Assembly (NCBI GenBank): GCA_016937695.1
Contig: JAFGWC010000012.1
Location: 1-48,886, forward strand
Direction of reading: 5' to 3'
Length of the DNA stretch: 48,886 nucleotides
DNA from: Bacteroidales bacterium
GTDB taxonomy: Bacteria; Bacteroidota; Bacteroidia; Bacteroidales; NBLH01
Of the stretch, positions 27,338 to 36,029 are shown piece by piece. The position numbers and the translations under genes were made by a program. Below the pieces are notes generated by a model. That model did no database searches. It had not been told where the DNA came from and worked only from the letters and a program-made list of their open reading frames with translations. Within the stretch, counting starts at the first letter, position 1. The number at the start of each line of letters is the position of its first letter.

Positions 27338-27994
27338 ATGAAAATTCATAGAGAAGGATATCCTACAATTTTAATTACATTTATTATTTTGTTTGTTGTT
27401 AATTTGTTATTTATTTATTTATTAAATTTTGGATTAATAATAAACATCTTTTTTAGTACAATAGCTTTAGCTTTTTGGTTCTTCTTTATTATGTTTTTCA
27501 GATATCCAGACAGAACAGCGAAAGTTGTTGGTAATCAGATTGTTTCGCCGGCAGATGGAGAAGTTGTTGTTATAGAAAAGACTATAGAAGAAGAATATTT
27601 TAAAGATGAAAGAATTCAAGTTTCTATATTTATGTCGCCATTAAATGTACATGTAAATTGGTATCCAGTTTCAGGAATTGTGAAATTATTTAAATATCAT
27701 CCGGGAAAATTTTTAGTTGCATGGCATCCAAAATCATCAAAACTTAACGAAAGAACAACAGTTGTTTTAAAAATGGATAACGGAACCGAAATACTTGTTC
27801 GACAAATTGCCGGTGCAATGGCAAGAAGAATAGTTACTTACTCAAAAGAAAATGATAAAGCCGAAATAGGTAAAGAATTTGGTTTTATTAAATTTGGTTC
27901 AAGATTAGATGTGTTTTTACCAATTGGAACCGATATTAAAGTAAATTTAAAACAATTAGTAAAAGGTGCAGAAACTGTAATTGCTGAATTATAA
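27338..27994 (+). CDS. psd: Phosphatidylserine decarboxylase (short, PSD-A type)
   Basis: 218 aa. Two N-terminal membrane helices, then SPADGEVVVIE, SIFMSPLNVHVNWYPVSG and the self-cleavage site FIKFGSRLDVFLP; the Ser of GS becomes the pyruvoyl group. It converts phosphatidylserine to phosphatidylethanolamine. It lies 21 bases after cdsA. It is convergent with the PorV/PorQ-like gene, with one base between the stops. Confidence 0.95.
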   Translation: MKIHREGYPTILITFIILFVVNLLFIYLLNFGLIINIFFSTIALAFWFFFIMFFRYPDRTAKVVGNQIVSPADGEVVVIEKTIEEEYFKDERIQVSIFMSPLNVHVNWYPVSGIVKLFKYHPGKFLVAWHPKSSKLNERTTVVLKMDNGTEILVRQIAGAMARRIVTYSKENDKAEIGKEFGFIKFGSRLDVFLPIGTDIKVNLKQLVKGAETVIAEL

Positions 27995-27995
27995 T

Positions 27996-29117
27996 TTATT
28001 TTTTGTATTTTTTTAAATTAAATTTGTAATTAAGCGAAAAAATATGAGAAAGTGGAGCTATTGTCATATCGCCAAGATCAGTTAATGCATAATCTAAAGA
28101 AAAATCAAAAACACTAAACCCAATTCCTATTGTAGGCTGAAAATTTAATTTTTTGCTGTTGTCAAAATCTTCAATAAATTGGAAATTATTAACTCCGCCT
28201 CTAATAAAAACACTTTTTAAATAACTGAATTCGAATCCAAAATGCGGCTCAATACTAATTGGATTAAAAGAAATGATAGAGTGTGTTTGTCCGCTAAAAC
28301 TAAAATCTATATCTATTTCAGTAATAAAACTGATTTTTTTATTTAAATTGAAATTTCTGGCAATACCTAATAATAATTTCGGTAAAGTTAGTTCTAAAGA
28401 ATTTTTCGGAATTTCATTATTTGTTTCGGTAAAAACATCTTTAAACAGTTTTTCATTAAAAATCCAGATGTTAAATGTAGAACTTGCGTCTCTTAAAACA
28501 GCAGCAGTTTGCCAATTATTAATTTTATATTGTACTCCTATATCGAAACCAATACCGTATGCATTAGCAAAATCACCTTGTCTTCTGTAAATTAACTTTA
28601 AATTAGCACCAACCGATAAGTTTTTAATTGCTAATTTTTTATTTATCGAAAATAAAAAAGCATAATCAGCAACCGAAAAATAAGAGATTCTGTCGTAATC
28701 AACATGTCCATTTTCATCTATTAAATTTAGAGTATTTTGAATATCATCAACTCCAAATCTTATAATTGAAAAAGCTATTGCTAAACTGTCGTTTATTTTA
28801 TAAGAACTACTTAAAAAATCGTATTGAGCAAGTCCGGAAAAATAATTAGAATGCATCAAGGCAACTGAAAGTTGCTTATCCGAATTTAATAAACCGGCCG
28901 GATTCCAATAAGTTGAATTTACTCCTGAAATACTAGCAACAACTGAATTTGCTTTTGAAATGCTGGCAGCATCAACACCTATGTTTAAAAATTCGTTGCT
29001 ATAATTAGATATCTGAGCATTTAAATTATTAAAATTTAATGATAAATATACCAAAAAGGCTACAAATTTATAAATGTAAAATAATTTTATATTAAGATAT
29101 AATCTATTCGTTTTCAA
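27996..29117 (-). CDS. PorV/PorQ family outer-membrane beta-barrel protein
   Basis: 373 aa with a signal peptide (about 35 residues, ending near LNAQ). The start of the mature part, SNEFLNIGVDAASISKANSVVASISG and VNSTYWNPAGL, is the PorV/PorQ signature (FLNIGVDA, then ATYWNPAGL). The remainder is alternating beta-strand sequence ending NYKFNLKKYKK, a FadL-like barrel. PorV and PorQ work in type IX secretion; this paralogue could be an auxiliary component. T9SS cargo proteins lie elsewhere in the window. Subtype (PorV, PorQ or other) is not certain. Confidence 0.8.
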   Translation of the reverse strand: MKTNRLYLNIKLFYIYKFVAFLVYLSLNFNNLNAQISNYSNEFLNIGVDAASISKANSVVASISGVNSTYWNPAGLLNSDKQLSVALMHSNYFSGLAQYDFLSSSYKINDSLAIAFSIIRFGVDDIQNTLNLIDENGHVDYDRISYFSVADYAFLFSINKKLAIKNLSVGANLKLIYRRQGDFANAYGIGFDIGVQYKINNWQTAAVLRDASSTFNIWIFNEKLFKDVFTETNNEIPKNSLELTLPKLLLGIARNFNLNKKISFITEIDIDFSFSGQTHSIISFNPISIEPHFGFEFSYLKSVFIRGGVNNFQFIEDFDNSKKLNFQPTIGIGFSVFDFSLDYALTDLGDMTIAPLSHIFSLNYKFNLKKYKK

Positions 29118-29565
29118 TTTATATTAATATCAATTTTATTAAGTAATAACTAAGCTTTTCCCTTTTTATTTTATGTGTTTGTATTTTAATGTTTTTTCAA
29201 AATAATAAGAATGTAAAAGTACAATCAAAGCTTTATTCAAAAAACTTTTTTAAGGATAAAATATTTGATAAATATTTATTTACATTTGAGAAATAATTTT
29301 GCCATATTTAAAAAGCATTAATTAAAAGAATTATATAGCGAATAATAGTAAAATTTTAATATATATTCAACATTTATTGGCCTAAAACTTGTTAGTAATC
29401 TATAAATTAATTTAAAAATTGAAAAGTTTACTATTAAATATTAATTAAATAATTGACGCTAATATATAAAATAGTAACAAAAAATAATAAACTTTGTGTT
29501 TATGAAAATAAATATTGTATTTTTGTTAAACATAAGTGATATTTTTCTAATAAAACACTACTCGA
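29118..29565. other. 448-base spacer between the PorV/PorQ-like gene and pssA
   Basis: Very AT-rich divergent region. Apart from the pssA promoter near its right end I see no gene, RNA or repeat in it. Confidence 0.6.
29493..29525 (+). promoter_or_regulatory. Promoter of the pssA-purS pair
   Basis: TTTG (29493-29496), 21 bases, then TATTTTTG (29518-29525), a Bacteroidota sigma-A promoter match about 40 bases before the pssA start codon. Confidence 0.6.
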
Positions 29566-30375
29566 ATGCTAAGAAACAATTTTTTTTATAAAAATATTCC
29601 CAACTTTTTTACATTAACTAATTTATTTTTTGGTGTAATTTCTATAGTTCTAGCTTCTGAAGGAAATGAAAATCTAGTATTAGCTTCATACTTTATATAT
29701 TTTGCAGCAGTTTTTGATTTTTTTGATGGCTTTGCTGCAAGAACACTAAAAGTAAGTTCTATTGTTGGAAAAGAATTAGACTCATTAGCAGATATGGTAA
29801 GTTTTGGATTAGCGCCATCATTCTTAGTTTATCAAATATTAAAACACAGTTTACAGATAAAACAATTTAGTTTTTCATTACCTTTTACAGATATTCTTAT
29901 GTTAATGTCAGCATTTTTAATTGCAATTTTTTCTGCAGTTAGGCTTGCTAAATTTAATGTAGATGAAAGGCAAAAAGAAACTTTTCTTGGACTTGCAACT
30001 CCTGCCTGTGCAATGTTAATAGCTTCAATTCCTTTTATTTCACAATTTAATACAAACGATTTAATTGCATTTCCTGCGCTTTCAAATAATATTTATTTCT
30101 TTTTAGGCACGGTAATGTTTGGAATTTTTATTATTAAACCAATTGTTTTGATTCCTTTAGTTTTTTTATTGTCTGCTTTATTGGTGGTTGAAATGCCAAT
30201 GTTCTCAATGAAATTTAAAACCTATAATTTTGAAGAAAATAAGTTGAAATATTTTTTCATTATTTTTTCATTAGTATTGTTTATTACTTTGCAAGTATTA
30301 GCAGTTCCAATAATTTTTATACTATATATTTCGTTTTCAATATTTAATAATATTTTAGACAAAAAAATATTGTGA
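29566..30375 (+). CDS. pssA: CDP-diacylglycerol--serine O-phosphatidyltransferase
   Basis: 269 aa, membrane protein of the CDP-alcohol phosphatidyltransferase family. The catalytic motif is complete: DGFAARTLKVSSIVGKELD followed by SLAD (pattern DG-x2-AR-x8-G-x3-D-x3-D). It forms phosphatidylserine, the substrate of Psd at 27.3 kb. purS follows by 52 bases in the same direction. Confidence 0.93.
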   Translation: MLRNNFFYKNIPNFFTLTNLFFGVISIVLASEGNENLVLASYFIYFAAVFDFFDGFAARTLKVSSIVGKELDSLADMVSFGLAPSFLVYQILKHSLQIKQFSFSLPFTDILMLMSAFLIAIFSAVRLAKFNVDERQKETFLGLATPACAMLIASIPFISQFNTNDLIAFPALSNNIYFFLGTVMFGIFIIKPIVLIPLVFLLSALLVVEMPMFSMKFKTYNFEENKLKYFFIIFSLVLFITLQVLAVPIIFILYISFSIFNNILDKKIL

Positions 30376-30427
30376 GGTTGTTGATAATCAGTGTTTTAAT
30401 GAAAAAGAAATTTAAATTATTATAATA

Positions 30428-30682
30428 ATGAAATTTATTGCTGAAATAAATGTAATGCCATTAAAGGCTTTGTTAGATCCACAAGGAAAAGCTGTAACTT
30501 TAAGCATGCACAATATTGGATATAAATCTGTTGAAAATGTTAGAATTGGTAAACATATTACTCTAGAAATTGATGCAGATACAAAAGAGCAAGCAACTAA
30601 AAAAGTAAATAAAGCTTGTAAGGAAATACTTTCAAATCCAATAATGGAAAGTTATGAATTTGAAATAAAAGAATTAAAATAA
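30428..30682 (+). CDS. purS: Phosphoribosylformylglycinamidine synthase subunit PurS
   Basis: 84 aa, the normal PurS size. It starts MKFIAEINVMPLKALLDPQGKAV and has SVENVRIGKHITLEID, both typical. PurS joins PurQ and PurL to convert FGAR to FGAM in purine synthesis; neither partner is in the window. The presence of PurS suggests the split small-PurL system, unless a long PurL exists elsewhere. Confidence 0.92.
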   Translation: MKFIAEINVMPLKALLDPQGKAVTLSMHNIGYKSVENVRIGKHITLEIDADTKEQATKKVNKACKEILSNPIMESYEFEIKELK

Positions 30683-30687
30683 AAAAA

Positions 30688-31800
30688 TTAGGACTCTTTT
30701 TTTAAATTAAAGATTCTTTTTTGCTTTTTTATCGATTCTGTATGAACTAATTCAAGAAGGGTTTTTACAAAATCTTTATCTAAATTATGCTCGTCTGCAA
30801 ATTTTAATCTGTTTGAAATAATTTCACGCCATCTTTTTAATTGTAAAATAGAAACATTATTCTCTGCTTTATATTTGGCTATATTTTCAACTATATCCAT
30901 TCTGTATGATAATAATTCTAAAATTTGATGGTCTATAGAATCTATTTTATAACGAAATTGCTCTAAATTATTATTGAAGTTTGGATTATCGTTTTCAGGA
31001 AGTCTATATTCTAGCTTCTTTAATAATTCCGAAAGTTCCTTTGGAGTTATTTGTTGTTTGGCATCGCTTAAAGCAGCTTTTGGATTTATATGAGTTTCAA
31101 TCATTAATCCGTTCATATTTAAATCTAAAGCATATTGTGCAATTTCAGCAATATATTCTGGCTTTCCTGCAATATGACTTGGGTCGTTAATTATAGATAA
31201 ATCAGGGAATTGTATTTTAAGCTCAATAGGTATTTCCCATTTAGGAATATTTCTTAACTTACTTGGTTCAAAAGCCGAAAAACCTCTATGCACAGCTGCT
31301 ATTTTTTTAATTCCTGATTTGTAAATTCTTTCAATAGCGCCAATCCATAAATTTAAATCCGGATTTACAGGATTTTTTATCATAATAGGCTTATTGCAAT
31401 TCAATAAAACATCAGCAAGTTCTTGAACAGAAAAAGGATTAACAGTTGTTCTTGCGCCAATCCATAAAATATCCACACTGTCTTTATGCTCTTTACATAA
31501 TTTTATATGTTCAACAGTTGCAACTTCCACACAAGTTAACAAACCGGTTTTTTCTTTTACTTTTTTCAACCATTCAAGTCCAATTTCTCCAACTCCTTCA
31601 AAAGATCCAGGTCTGGTTCTGGGTTTCCAAATTCCGGCTCTAAATATTTCTGCTTCAGGGATTTTTGAAATTGCAATTGCTGTATTTAAAACTTGTTCTT
31701 CGGTTTCGGCACTACATGGCCCAGCTATTAAAATGTTGTTTTTGTCATTTAATTGTGGAAACCAATTTTGTATTGATAATATATCGTTGTAATTGTTCAT
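30688..31800 (-). CDS. Bifunctional 3-deoxy-7-phosphoheptulonate synthase / chorismate mutase
   Basis: 370 aa. The N-terminal ~260 residues are a DAHP synthase of the AroA-beta/KDO8P-synthase type (GPCSAE, GIWKPRTRPGSFEG, VHRGFSAFE, NDPSHIAG). After a short linker comes an AroQ-type chorismate mutase (FRYKIDSIDHQILELLSYRM, IAKYKAENNVSI). The two ends of the common aromatic pathway are thus fused, which usually lets prephenate inhibit the first step. An in-frame TTG 18 bases upstream is inside the -7 box of the promoter, so I use the ATG at 31800. The predicted leader is only about ten bases. Confidence 0.93.
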   Translation of the reverse strand: MNNYNDILSIQNWFPQLNDKNNILIAGPCSAETEEQVLNTAIAISKIPEAEIFRAGIWKPRTRPGSFEGVGEIGLEWLKKVKEKTGLLTCVEVATVEHIKLCKEHKDSVDILWIGARTTVNPFSVQELADVLLNCNKPIMIKNPVNPDLNLWIGAIERIYKSGIKKIAAVHRGFSAFEPSKLRNIPKWEIPIELKIQFPDLSIINDPSHIAGKPEYIAEIAQYALDLNMNGLMIETHINPKAALSDAKQQITPKELSELLKKLEYRLPENDNPNFNNNLEQFRYKIDSIDHQILELLSYRMDIVENIAKYKAENNVSILQLKRWREIISNRLKFADEHNLDKDFVKTLLELVHTESIKKQKRIFNLKKES

Positions 31801-31815
31801 ATTCAAAATTTGACG

Positions 31816-31846
31816 CAAAAGTATATTTTATATTTTTTTGAGGCAA
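31816..31846 (-). promoter_or_regulatory. Promoter of the DAHP synthase/chorismate mutase gene
   Basis: TTG (31844-31846), 20 bases, then TACTTTTG (31816-31823) followed by CG, read on the minus strand. It sits so close to the gene that the leader should be very short. It rules out the TTG at 31818 as the translation start. Confidence 0.65.
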
Positions 31847-31866
31847 CTTATTATTTTTAAATAAAT

Positions 31867-32379
31867 TTATTTTTTTATTTCTATAGGAGTTCCAATTTCA
31901 ACATTGTTATATAATTCCTGAATCTCAGAATTTGTCAATGCAATACAACCTTCTGTCCAGTCGAAAAAACGATGAAATTTTCCAATAAACCCAAAACCAT
32001 TTTTAAAACCATGTATTTTTATATCGCCACCAGGTTTTTTTTTGTGAAACTTAGCATAATTAATATCTTTTATCGAAGGATATGAAATTCCTAAATTTAA
32101 AAAATAATTACTTTTCGGATTTTTATCAATAATATAATATAAGCCTTCGGGAGTTTTTCCATCTCCCTCAAAATGTTTTGCGCCTTTGGGATTAAATCCT
32201 AAAGATATTTTATATGATTTTATAATTTTGTTATTATTTAATAAAAATAGTTTTCTTTCGCTTTTCAAAACAAGTATTTTCTCAATTTTAGTATTATTAT
32301 TTAATGCTTTAGAAGGTAAAAAATAATAAAAGCTTAATAATATTATTATTAAAAATAGTATTTTTATAAATAACTTCAT
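31867..32379 (-). CDS. L,D-transpeptidase family (YkuD) protein
   Basis: 170 aa with an N-terminal membrane/signal segment (LFLIIILLSFYYFLPSKA). The YkuD core is clear: ILVLKSERKLFLLNNNKIIKSY, GDGKTPEGLYYI, IKIHGF and the catalytic WTEGCIALTNSEI with its Cys. It acts in the periplasm on peptidoglycan, either cross-linking peptides or attaching/cleaving lipoprotein links. The DWTxGCIA form differs from the common SHGC motif but is a known subgroup. It is divergent from the cytochrome c gene. Confidence 0.9.
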   Translation of the reverse strand: MKLFIKILFLIIILLSFYYFLPSKALNNNTKIEKILVLKSERKLFLLNNNKIIKSYKISLGFNPKGAKHFEGDGKTPEGLYYIIDKNPKSNYFLNLGISYPSIKDINYAKFHKKKPGGDIKIHGFKNGFGFIGKFHRFFDWTEGCIALTNSEIQELYNNVEIGTPIEIKK

Positions 32380-32497
32380 TAACTTAAATCTTTAGTTATT
32401 ATATGATGCTTTTTTGATAAATTTATAAAATAAAAAGTACTATAATTCATTAAAATATCGTTTTTTTTATTGAACAATGTTAAAAAAATCAAAATAA

Positions 32498-32968
32498 ATG
32501 GATAAAATAAATATTTTAAAATATTTGCTGATAGTTTTTGGCTTTTTAATTTTTTCGTGCAATAATTCTGAAATTGCAGAAACAGTTCAAATAGAAGTCA
32601 AAGGTATTGATACAGACGAAACAAAATCAATTGAAAATACTGATTTTTCTCTTGGCGAACAAATTTATAGAGATAATTGTATGATTTGCCATCAGGAAAA
32701 TGGAATGGGAGTTGATGAAACATATCCGCCATTAGCCGCTTCTGATTATATGCTTGCAGATAAAATCAGGTCGATAAAATTAAGTGTGTATGGATCAAAA
32801 GATTCAATTATTGTAAATGGAATTAAATATTCAGGCGGTTCGATGACTTTCTCAGATCTTGAAAACGAACAAATAGTTAGTGTCGTAAATTATATTAGAA
32901 ATTCTTGGGGAAATGAAGGCGGAATTGTTACCATAGAAGATGTAAATAAAGCTATTGAAAAGAAGTAA
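32498..32968 (+). CDS. Mono-heme cytochrome c lipoprotein
   Basis: 156 aa. Lipoprotein signal with LIFSC (Cys21), then a ~35-residue linker. A class I cytochrome c fold follows: heme site CMICH (61-65), YPPLAAS, and probable axial Met116 in YSGGSMTFSDL, then NEQIVSVVNYIRNSWGN. It is anchored in the periplasm or outer membrane and likely carries electrons to an oxidase or reductase not in the window. Confidence 0.92.
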   Translation: MDKINILKYLLIVFGFLIFSCNNSEIAETVQIEVKGIDTDETKSIENTDFSLGEQIYRDNCMICHQENGMGVDETYPPLAASDYMLADKIRSIKLSVYGSKDSIIVNGIKYSGGSMTFSDLENEQIVSVVNYIRNSWGNEGGIVTIEDVNKAIEKK

Positions 32969-33091
32969 TTATCACAAATAAATTTTCATTAAAAAAGTAT
33001 AATTATTTATTTTATTTAAAAGCCGAATTTAAACAAATGTGTTTTATAACATAAAAAATTCATATGAATTTATTTGCCTTTGAACAGCCTA
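32969..33091. other. AT-rich spacer between the cytochrome c gene and the first leader element
   Basis: First part of the 458-base gap before the peptide genes. I see no gene, terminator with a T-tract, or full promoter here; TTTGCC near 33074 lacks a correctly spaced TA. Confidence 0.5.
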
Positions 33092-33370
33092 TTTAACCTA
33101 TGATACCTAAAAACGAATATATTAAATGTATTCCAAAGCCTATAAATAACTTGTTTATAGAGCAGAAACTGCACACTTATATTCTTAAGTTACTTAAATT
33201 ATCTCTTATTAGTATATATATATACTAATAAGCAATTTAAAGCTGACTTTAGAAAAGGAAACAAAAAATAATTTATTGCCTTTTTATATTAAAAACGAAA
33301 GGGGCATTTACAAACACCTTTATCCATTCGAATTTAAACTCCAGCATTGGTAGCCCCCCACTTCGGGAGC
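33092..33370 (+). repeat. Leader element copy A, candidate structured RNA before the peptide genes
   Basis: Shares four blocks in the same order with copy B at 45491-45738: CCTATGATACCTAAAA (33097-33112, identical); a hairpin CTATAAATA-ACT-TGTTTATAG (33140-33160) whose counterpart is CTGCAAACA-TCC-TGTTTGTAG; TTAAAGCTGACTTTAG (33237-33252); and TTGGTAG with a C-run/GGGAGC hairpin (33347-33370). The 9-bp stems differ at three pairs, all keeping pairing, including T-A to C-G. A second small hairpin, GCAG-AAA-CTGC (33162-33172), follows. Both copies precede Cys-rich peptide genes, so a regulatory RNA or other conserved leader is likely. It is not a family I recognise. Confidence 0.65.
33205..33232. 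repeat. Perfect 28-bp palindrome
   Basis: CTTATTAGTATATA followed by its exact complement TATATACTAATAAG, inside leader element A. It could be a protein-binding site or a cruciform-forming sequence. The other leader copy has an AG repeat and a different hairpin at the equivalent place. Confidence 0.85.
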
Positions 33371-33426
33371 AAAGATAAAAAATGAGGAGATAGTAAATCA
33401 AAATTATAATATTCAAATGTATTAAA

Positions 33427-33663
33427 ATGAAAAAACTTATTCTATTAGGAGTTTCAATATTAGTTATTGGCTTTATAAGTGGTGTTAATCTAAAAACACC
33501 TACAAATAACAATAAAAATATTTTGGTAATTGAAAACAGACAAGCAATTGCCACAATGCAATATAATTGCAACTGGAGAGGGTGGCTTGGAATTAGACGT
33601 TGTGAGGCTCATTGTTCTACAGATACTGCAAGTTGTACTAGAAGTGGTGGTTGCCATTGCTGA
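33427..33663 (+). CDS. Cys-rich NVEALA-like secreted peptide 1
   Basis: 78 aa precursor. Residues 3-20 are hydrophobic (LILLGVSILVIGFISG), then an Asn/Lys-rich linker, then ENRQAIA (36-42), which resembles the NVEALA motif and ends in an A-x-A type cleavage site. The remaining ~36 residues hold six cysteines (48, 59, 63, 70, 76, 78) and begin CNWRGWLGIRRCE. Peptides 2 and 3 share C-x-W-x-G-W and the Cys48 position, and all six Cys could form disulfides. No modification enzyme is adjacent. Role unknown: bacteriocin, signal or surface peptide are all possible. It is the first gene after leader A. Confidence 0.85.
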   Translation: MKKLILLGVSILVIGFISGVNLKTPTNNNKNILVIENRQAIATMQYNCNWRGWLGIRRCEAHCSTDTASCTRSGGCHC

Positions 33664-33772
33664 TAATTAATTAAAAAGCCATAGCTACTTGTAAAAAGAT
33701 GGACAATTTCATATGTCAATAGGTAAATTGCTGGGTTTTAACAAAAATATCTAAATTTTAAATTTATAAAAA

Positions 33773-34003
33773 ATGAAAAAACTTTTTTTAACACTACTAT
33801 TATTAATATCTATAGGAATTATTGGCGGTATTAATATTCAATCAACTACTGAAAACAACAAAAATGAATTGGTAATAGATAATGTTGTGGCTTTTGCTGA
33901 AATGGAGTCTTCATGCAGCTGGACTGGCTGGTTTAGAAGTTGTGAAATTACTAATTGCGATGGAAATGCTGAATGTCATAGACGTGGATGCATATGTCGA
34001 TAA
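33773..34003 (+). CDS. Cys-rich NVEALA-like secreted peptide 2
   Basis: 76 aa. Same plan as peptide 1: hydrophobic start, TENNKNELVIDNVVAFA (26-42, with NVVAFA closest to the NVEALA motif), then six Cys (48, 57, 62, 68, 73, 75) starting CSWTGWFRSCE. The mature peptide is basic at its end (HRRGCICR). It lies 109 bases after peptide 1 and 30 bases before peptide 3, so the three probably form one transcript. The paralogues differ mainly in the mature part, typical of peptides under diversifying use. Confidence 0.85.
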   Translation: MKKLFLTLLLLISIGIIGGINIQSTTENNKNELVIDNVVAFAEMESSCSWTGWFRSCEITNCDGNAECHRRGCICR

Positions 34004-34033
34004 TATAAAATAAAAATCTTAAATTTTGAAAAC

Positions 34034-34276
34034 ATGAAAAAAATTATTTTATTAAGTGTATCAATAATAATTTTTGGTCTTATTGTTGGGACAAATGTCA
34101 AAACAAATATTGATAATAGCAATAGTGCTTTAATAATTGAGAATACAGATGCATTTGCTACAATGGCGAAATCATGCTCTTGGACTGGGTGGTTTGGGAT
34201 AAGACATTGTGAAATATCATGCTCTGCTTGTAGTTATGTTGAATGTTCTCGTAGAGGTGGTTGCGTAGCCGGTTAA
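34034..34276 (+). CDS. Cys-rich NVEALA-like secreted peptide 3
   Basis: 80 aa. ENTDAFA at 36-42, then CSWTGWFGIRHCE and six Cys (48, 59, 63, 66, 71, 77). It is closest to peptide 1 in the GIR-x-CE segment and to peptide 2 in CSWTGWF, so the three look like recent duplicates with exchange or recombination among them. The ~100-base gap after it contains no further gene. Confidence 0.85.
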   Translation: MKKIILLSVSIIIFGLIVGTNVKTNIDNSNSALIIENTDAFATMAKSCSWTGWFGIRHCEISCSACSYVECSRRGGCVAG

Positions 34277-34376
34277 TTATTTTATATACTTAAAAATTGA
34301 ACGCTCTTGATGTAACATTTAAGTTTATTCACATTTTTAGGGTGTTCATTTTATTAAATTAAAATATCTTTTACAA

Positions 34377-35600
34377 ATGAAAAAAACACTTTTACAAATA
34401 TCTATTTTTGCTTTTTTATTATTATCTTTTGTAGTTAGTTGTACTGAAACAACTAAAATAGAGACTATATCAATAAACCCTGATGATGCCCGAGATATTT
34501 CATTATCCGAATTTGTTGATTCTGTAAAATATATTAAATTGCAAACTGACTCTAATTGCTATACAGGAAGAATACTTGAAATAATAATAAGAAATAAATA
34601 CATATACTTAAACGATTATAGCCAAAAAGCTATTATTGTTTTTGATAAAAAAGGTAAATTTATTACCAAACTTGTCAAACAGGGTAATGGTCCTGAAGAG
34701 TATAATGCTATTGATGGTTTTTTTGTCGATAGTACTGAGAATTATATTGAAATTCATGACAATACAAAAAGTAAAGTAATTAAATATAAAAATATATCTT
34801 TTTCATTTGAAAGTAAAATAGATATAAAAAGAATATCATCCAATACTATTAGACAAATTGATAATTATGTTTATCATTCAACACATAGAATTGATAATGT
34901 TGTAGATGAAAAAACAAAAGAAGTGAATAATGCAGATATTATAATTTGTAAAGATGGGAAAATTGAAAAATTACTATTTCCTAAAAAAATAGTTACTAAT
35001 AATAATTATTATAGTGTTTTCTCTGAAAGCTTTATTATTAATGATGAAAATTAATTATTTGCTTCTTTGATGTTTGATAATACGTTTTATGAAATTGATA
35101 AGTTGGAGTCAATACCTATCTTAAAAGTTGATTTCAAGAATAAAGGAATTAAAAACGATGATATTGGTTTAAGTTCAACAGAAAAACAAATTCGATTTAT
35201 TACATCATCAGCAAATAAAGGTTTAGCGATGCTTCCTTTTTTAACATTAAACAATAAAGATATATTATCTTTTTCATATTGCGTAAATGTAGCTGAGAAT
35301 GCAAACAGTGAATATAGTTTCCCTATTGTATTCAAGCATTTTTTACTTTTAAAGCATAGTGGAAAAACATTTAATGCAAATAAAATAATAAATGATGTTA
35401 CAGAATTTCCAAAAGATATATGGATTAGAAATTTCAATAAATCTGACATCGTATGTGAACCATGGCATAAAGATTATTTAGTTAGAGTAATTAGTCCTTC
35501 TGCTGAGTTAGGTGAAGAAGACGAGATTGAAATTGAAGGATTAGGTAAAATAAATGTTAATGATAATCCTATTATTATGTTATTAAAACTAAAAAAATAA
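34377..35600 (+). pseudogene. Six-bladed beta-propeller lipoprotein gene with an in-frame stop
   Basis: Lipoprotein signal SFVVSC (Cys22), then DARDISLSEFVDSVKYIKLQ, FDKKGKFITKLVKQGNGPEEY and blade-like repeats of the 6-bladed beta-propeller (DUF5128-type) family. A TAA at 35052-35054 splits it into 225 codons and a second part. The same frame continues at once as LFASLMFDNTFYEIDK and runs to MLLKLKK. Reading AAA for TAA would give a ~407-residue complete protein. So this is either a nonsense pseudogene or a gene that needs readthrough. A complete relative lies at 47752. Confidence 0.85.
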
Positions 35601-35629
35601 TGTATAATTAATTTACAAAAATTGATATT

Positions 35630-36007
35630 ATGAGAAATCTATTAATTGTTATTTTTATTTCATTTTTTTTAATTTCTGCAAAAAGTCAAGATCAATCAGA
35701 CATTTGTAAAAAAATGGGTAAAGTAAAAGTTGTTTTTACAAATAAACTGAATAAAGATTCTTTAATTGAAATAAAAAAAAAGATGCTTAAAAAGGGAATT
35801 AAACTCGACTATATAAAGTATTCCTTTGACAAAGAAGGTGGGTTAAAATATATAGATTTAAAAGTTAAATGTATAGGCTGTGGCACAGGTGGTAGCATGT
35901 CAATTAGGAAAAGAGAAGGTTTTAAAAAAGGTGTACCACCATGGGGCTTTTATTTTAATCATGGGCATAGTCCTAGTTTTAAAATTGGTGAGGTTGCCGA
36001 TATGTAG
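35630..36007 (+). CDS. Small secreted protein resembling the C-terminal module of BlaR1/M56-type proteins
   Basis: 125 aa with a signal peptide (MRNLLIVIFISFFLISAKSQ). The body KKMLKKGIKLDYIKYSFDKEGGLKYIDLKVKC and the ending with GTGGS resemble the small periplasmic domain found after the M56 peptidase in some Bacteroidota proteins. Two Cys (CIGC) lie in the middle. Function unknown. It lies between broken genes but is itself intact. Confidence 0.65.
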   Translation: MRNLLIVIFISFFLISAKSQDQSDICKKMGKVKVVFTNKLNKDSLIEIKKKMLKKGIKLDYIKYSFDKEGGLKYIDLKVKCIGCGTGGSMSIRKREGFKKGVPPWGFYFNHGHSPSFKIGEVADM

Positions 36008-36029
36008 TTCTTGACTTAATAATTAAAAA

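Noticed and set aside
31801-31818. TTG start giving six extra residues on DAHP synthase
   Set aside because: The TTG is part of the -7 promoter box, so it would not lie within the transcript.
33273-33572. Minus-strand open frame of 99 codons across the first leader, with a TATCTTTG box at 33370-33377
   Set aside because: It runs antisense through the first peptide gene, and the box is absent from leader copy B, so neither the frame nor the promoter is supported.
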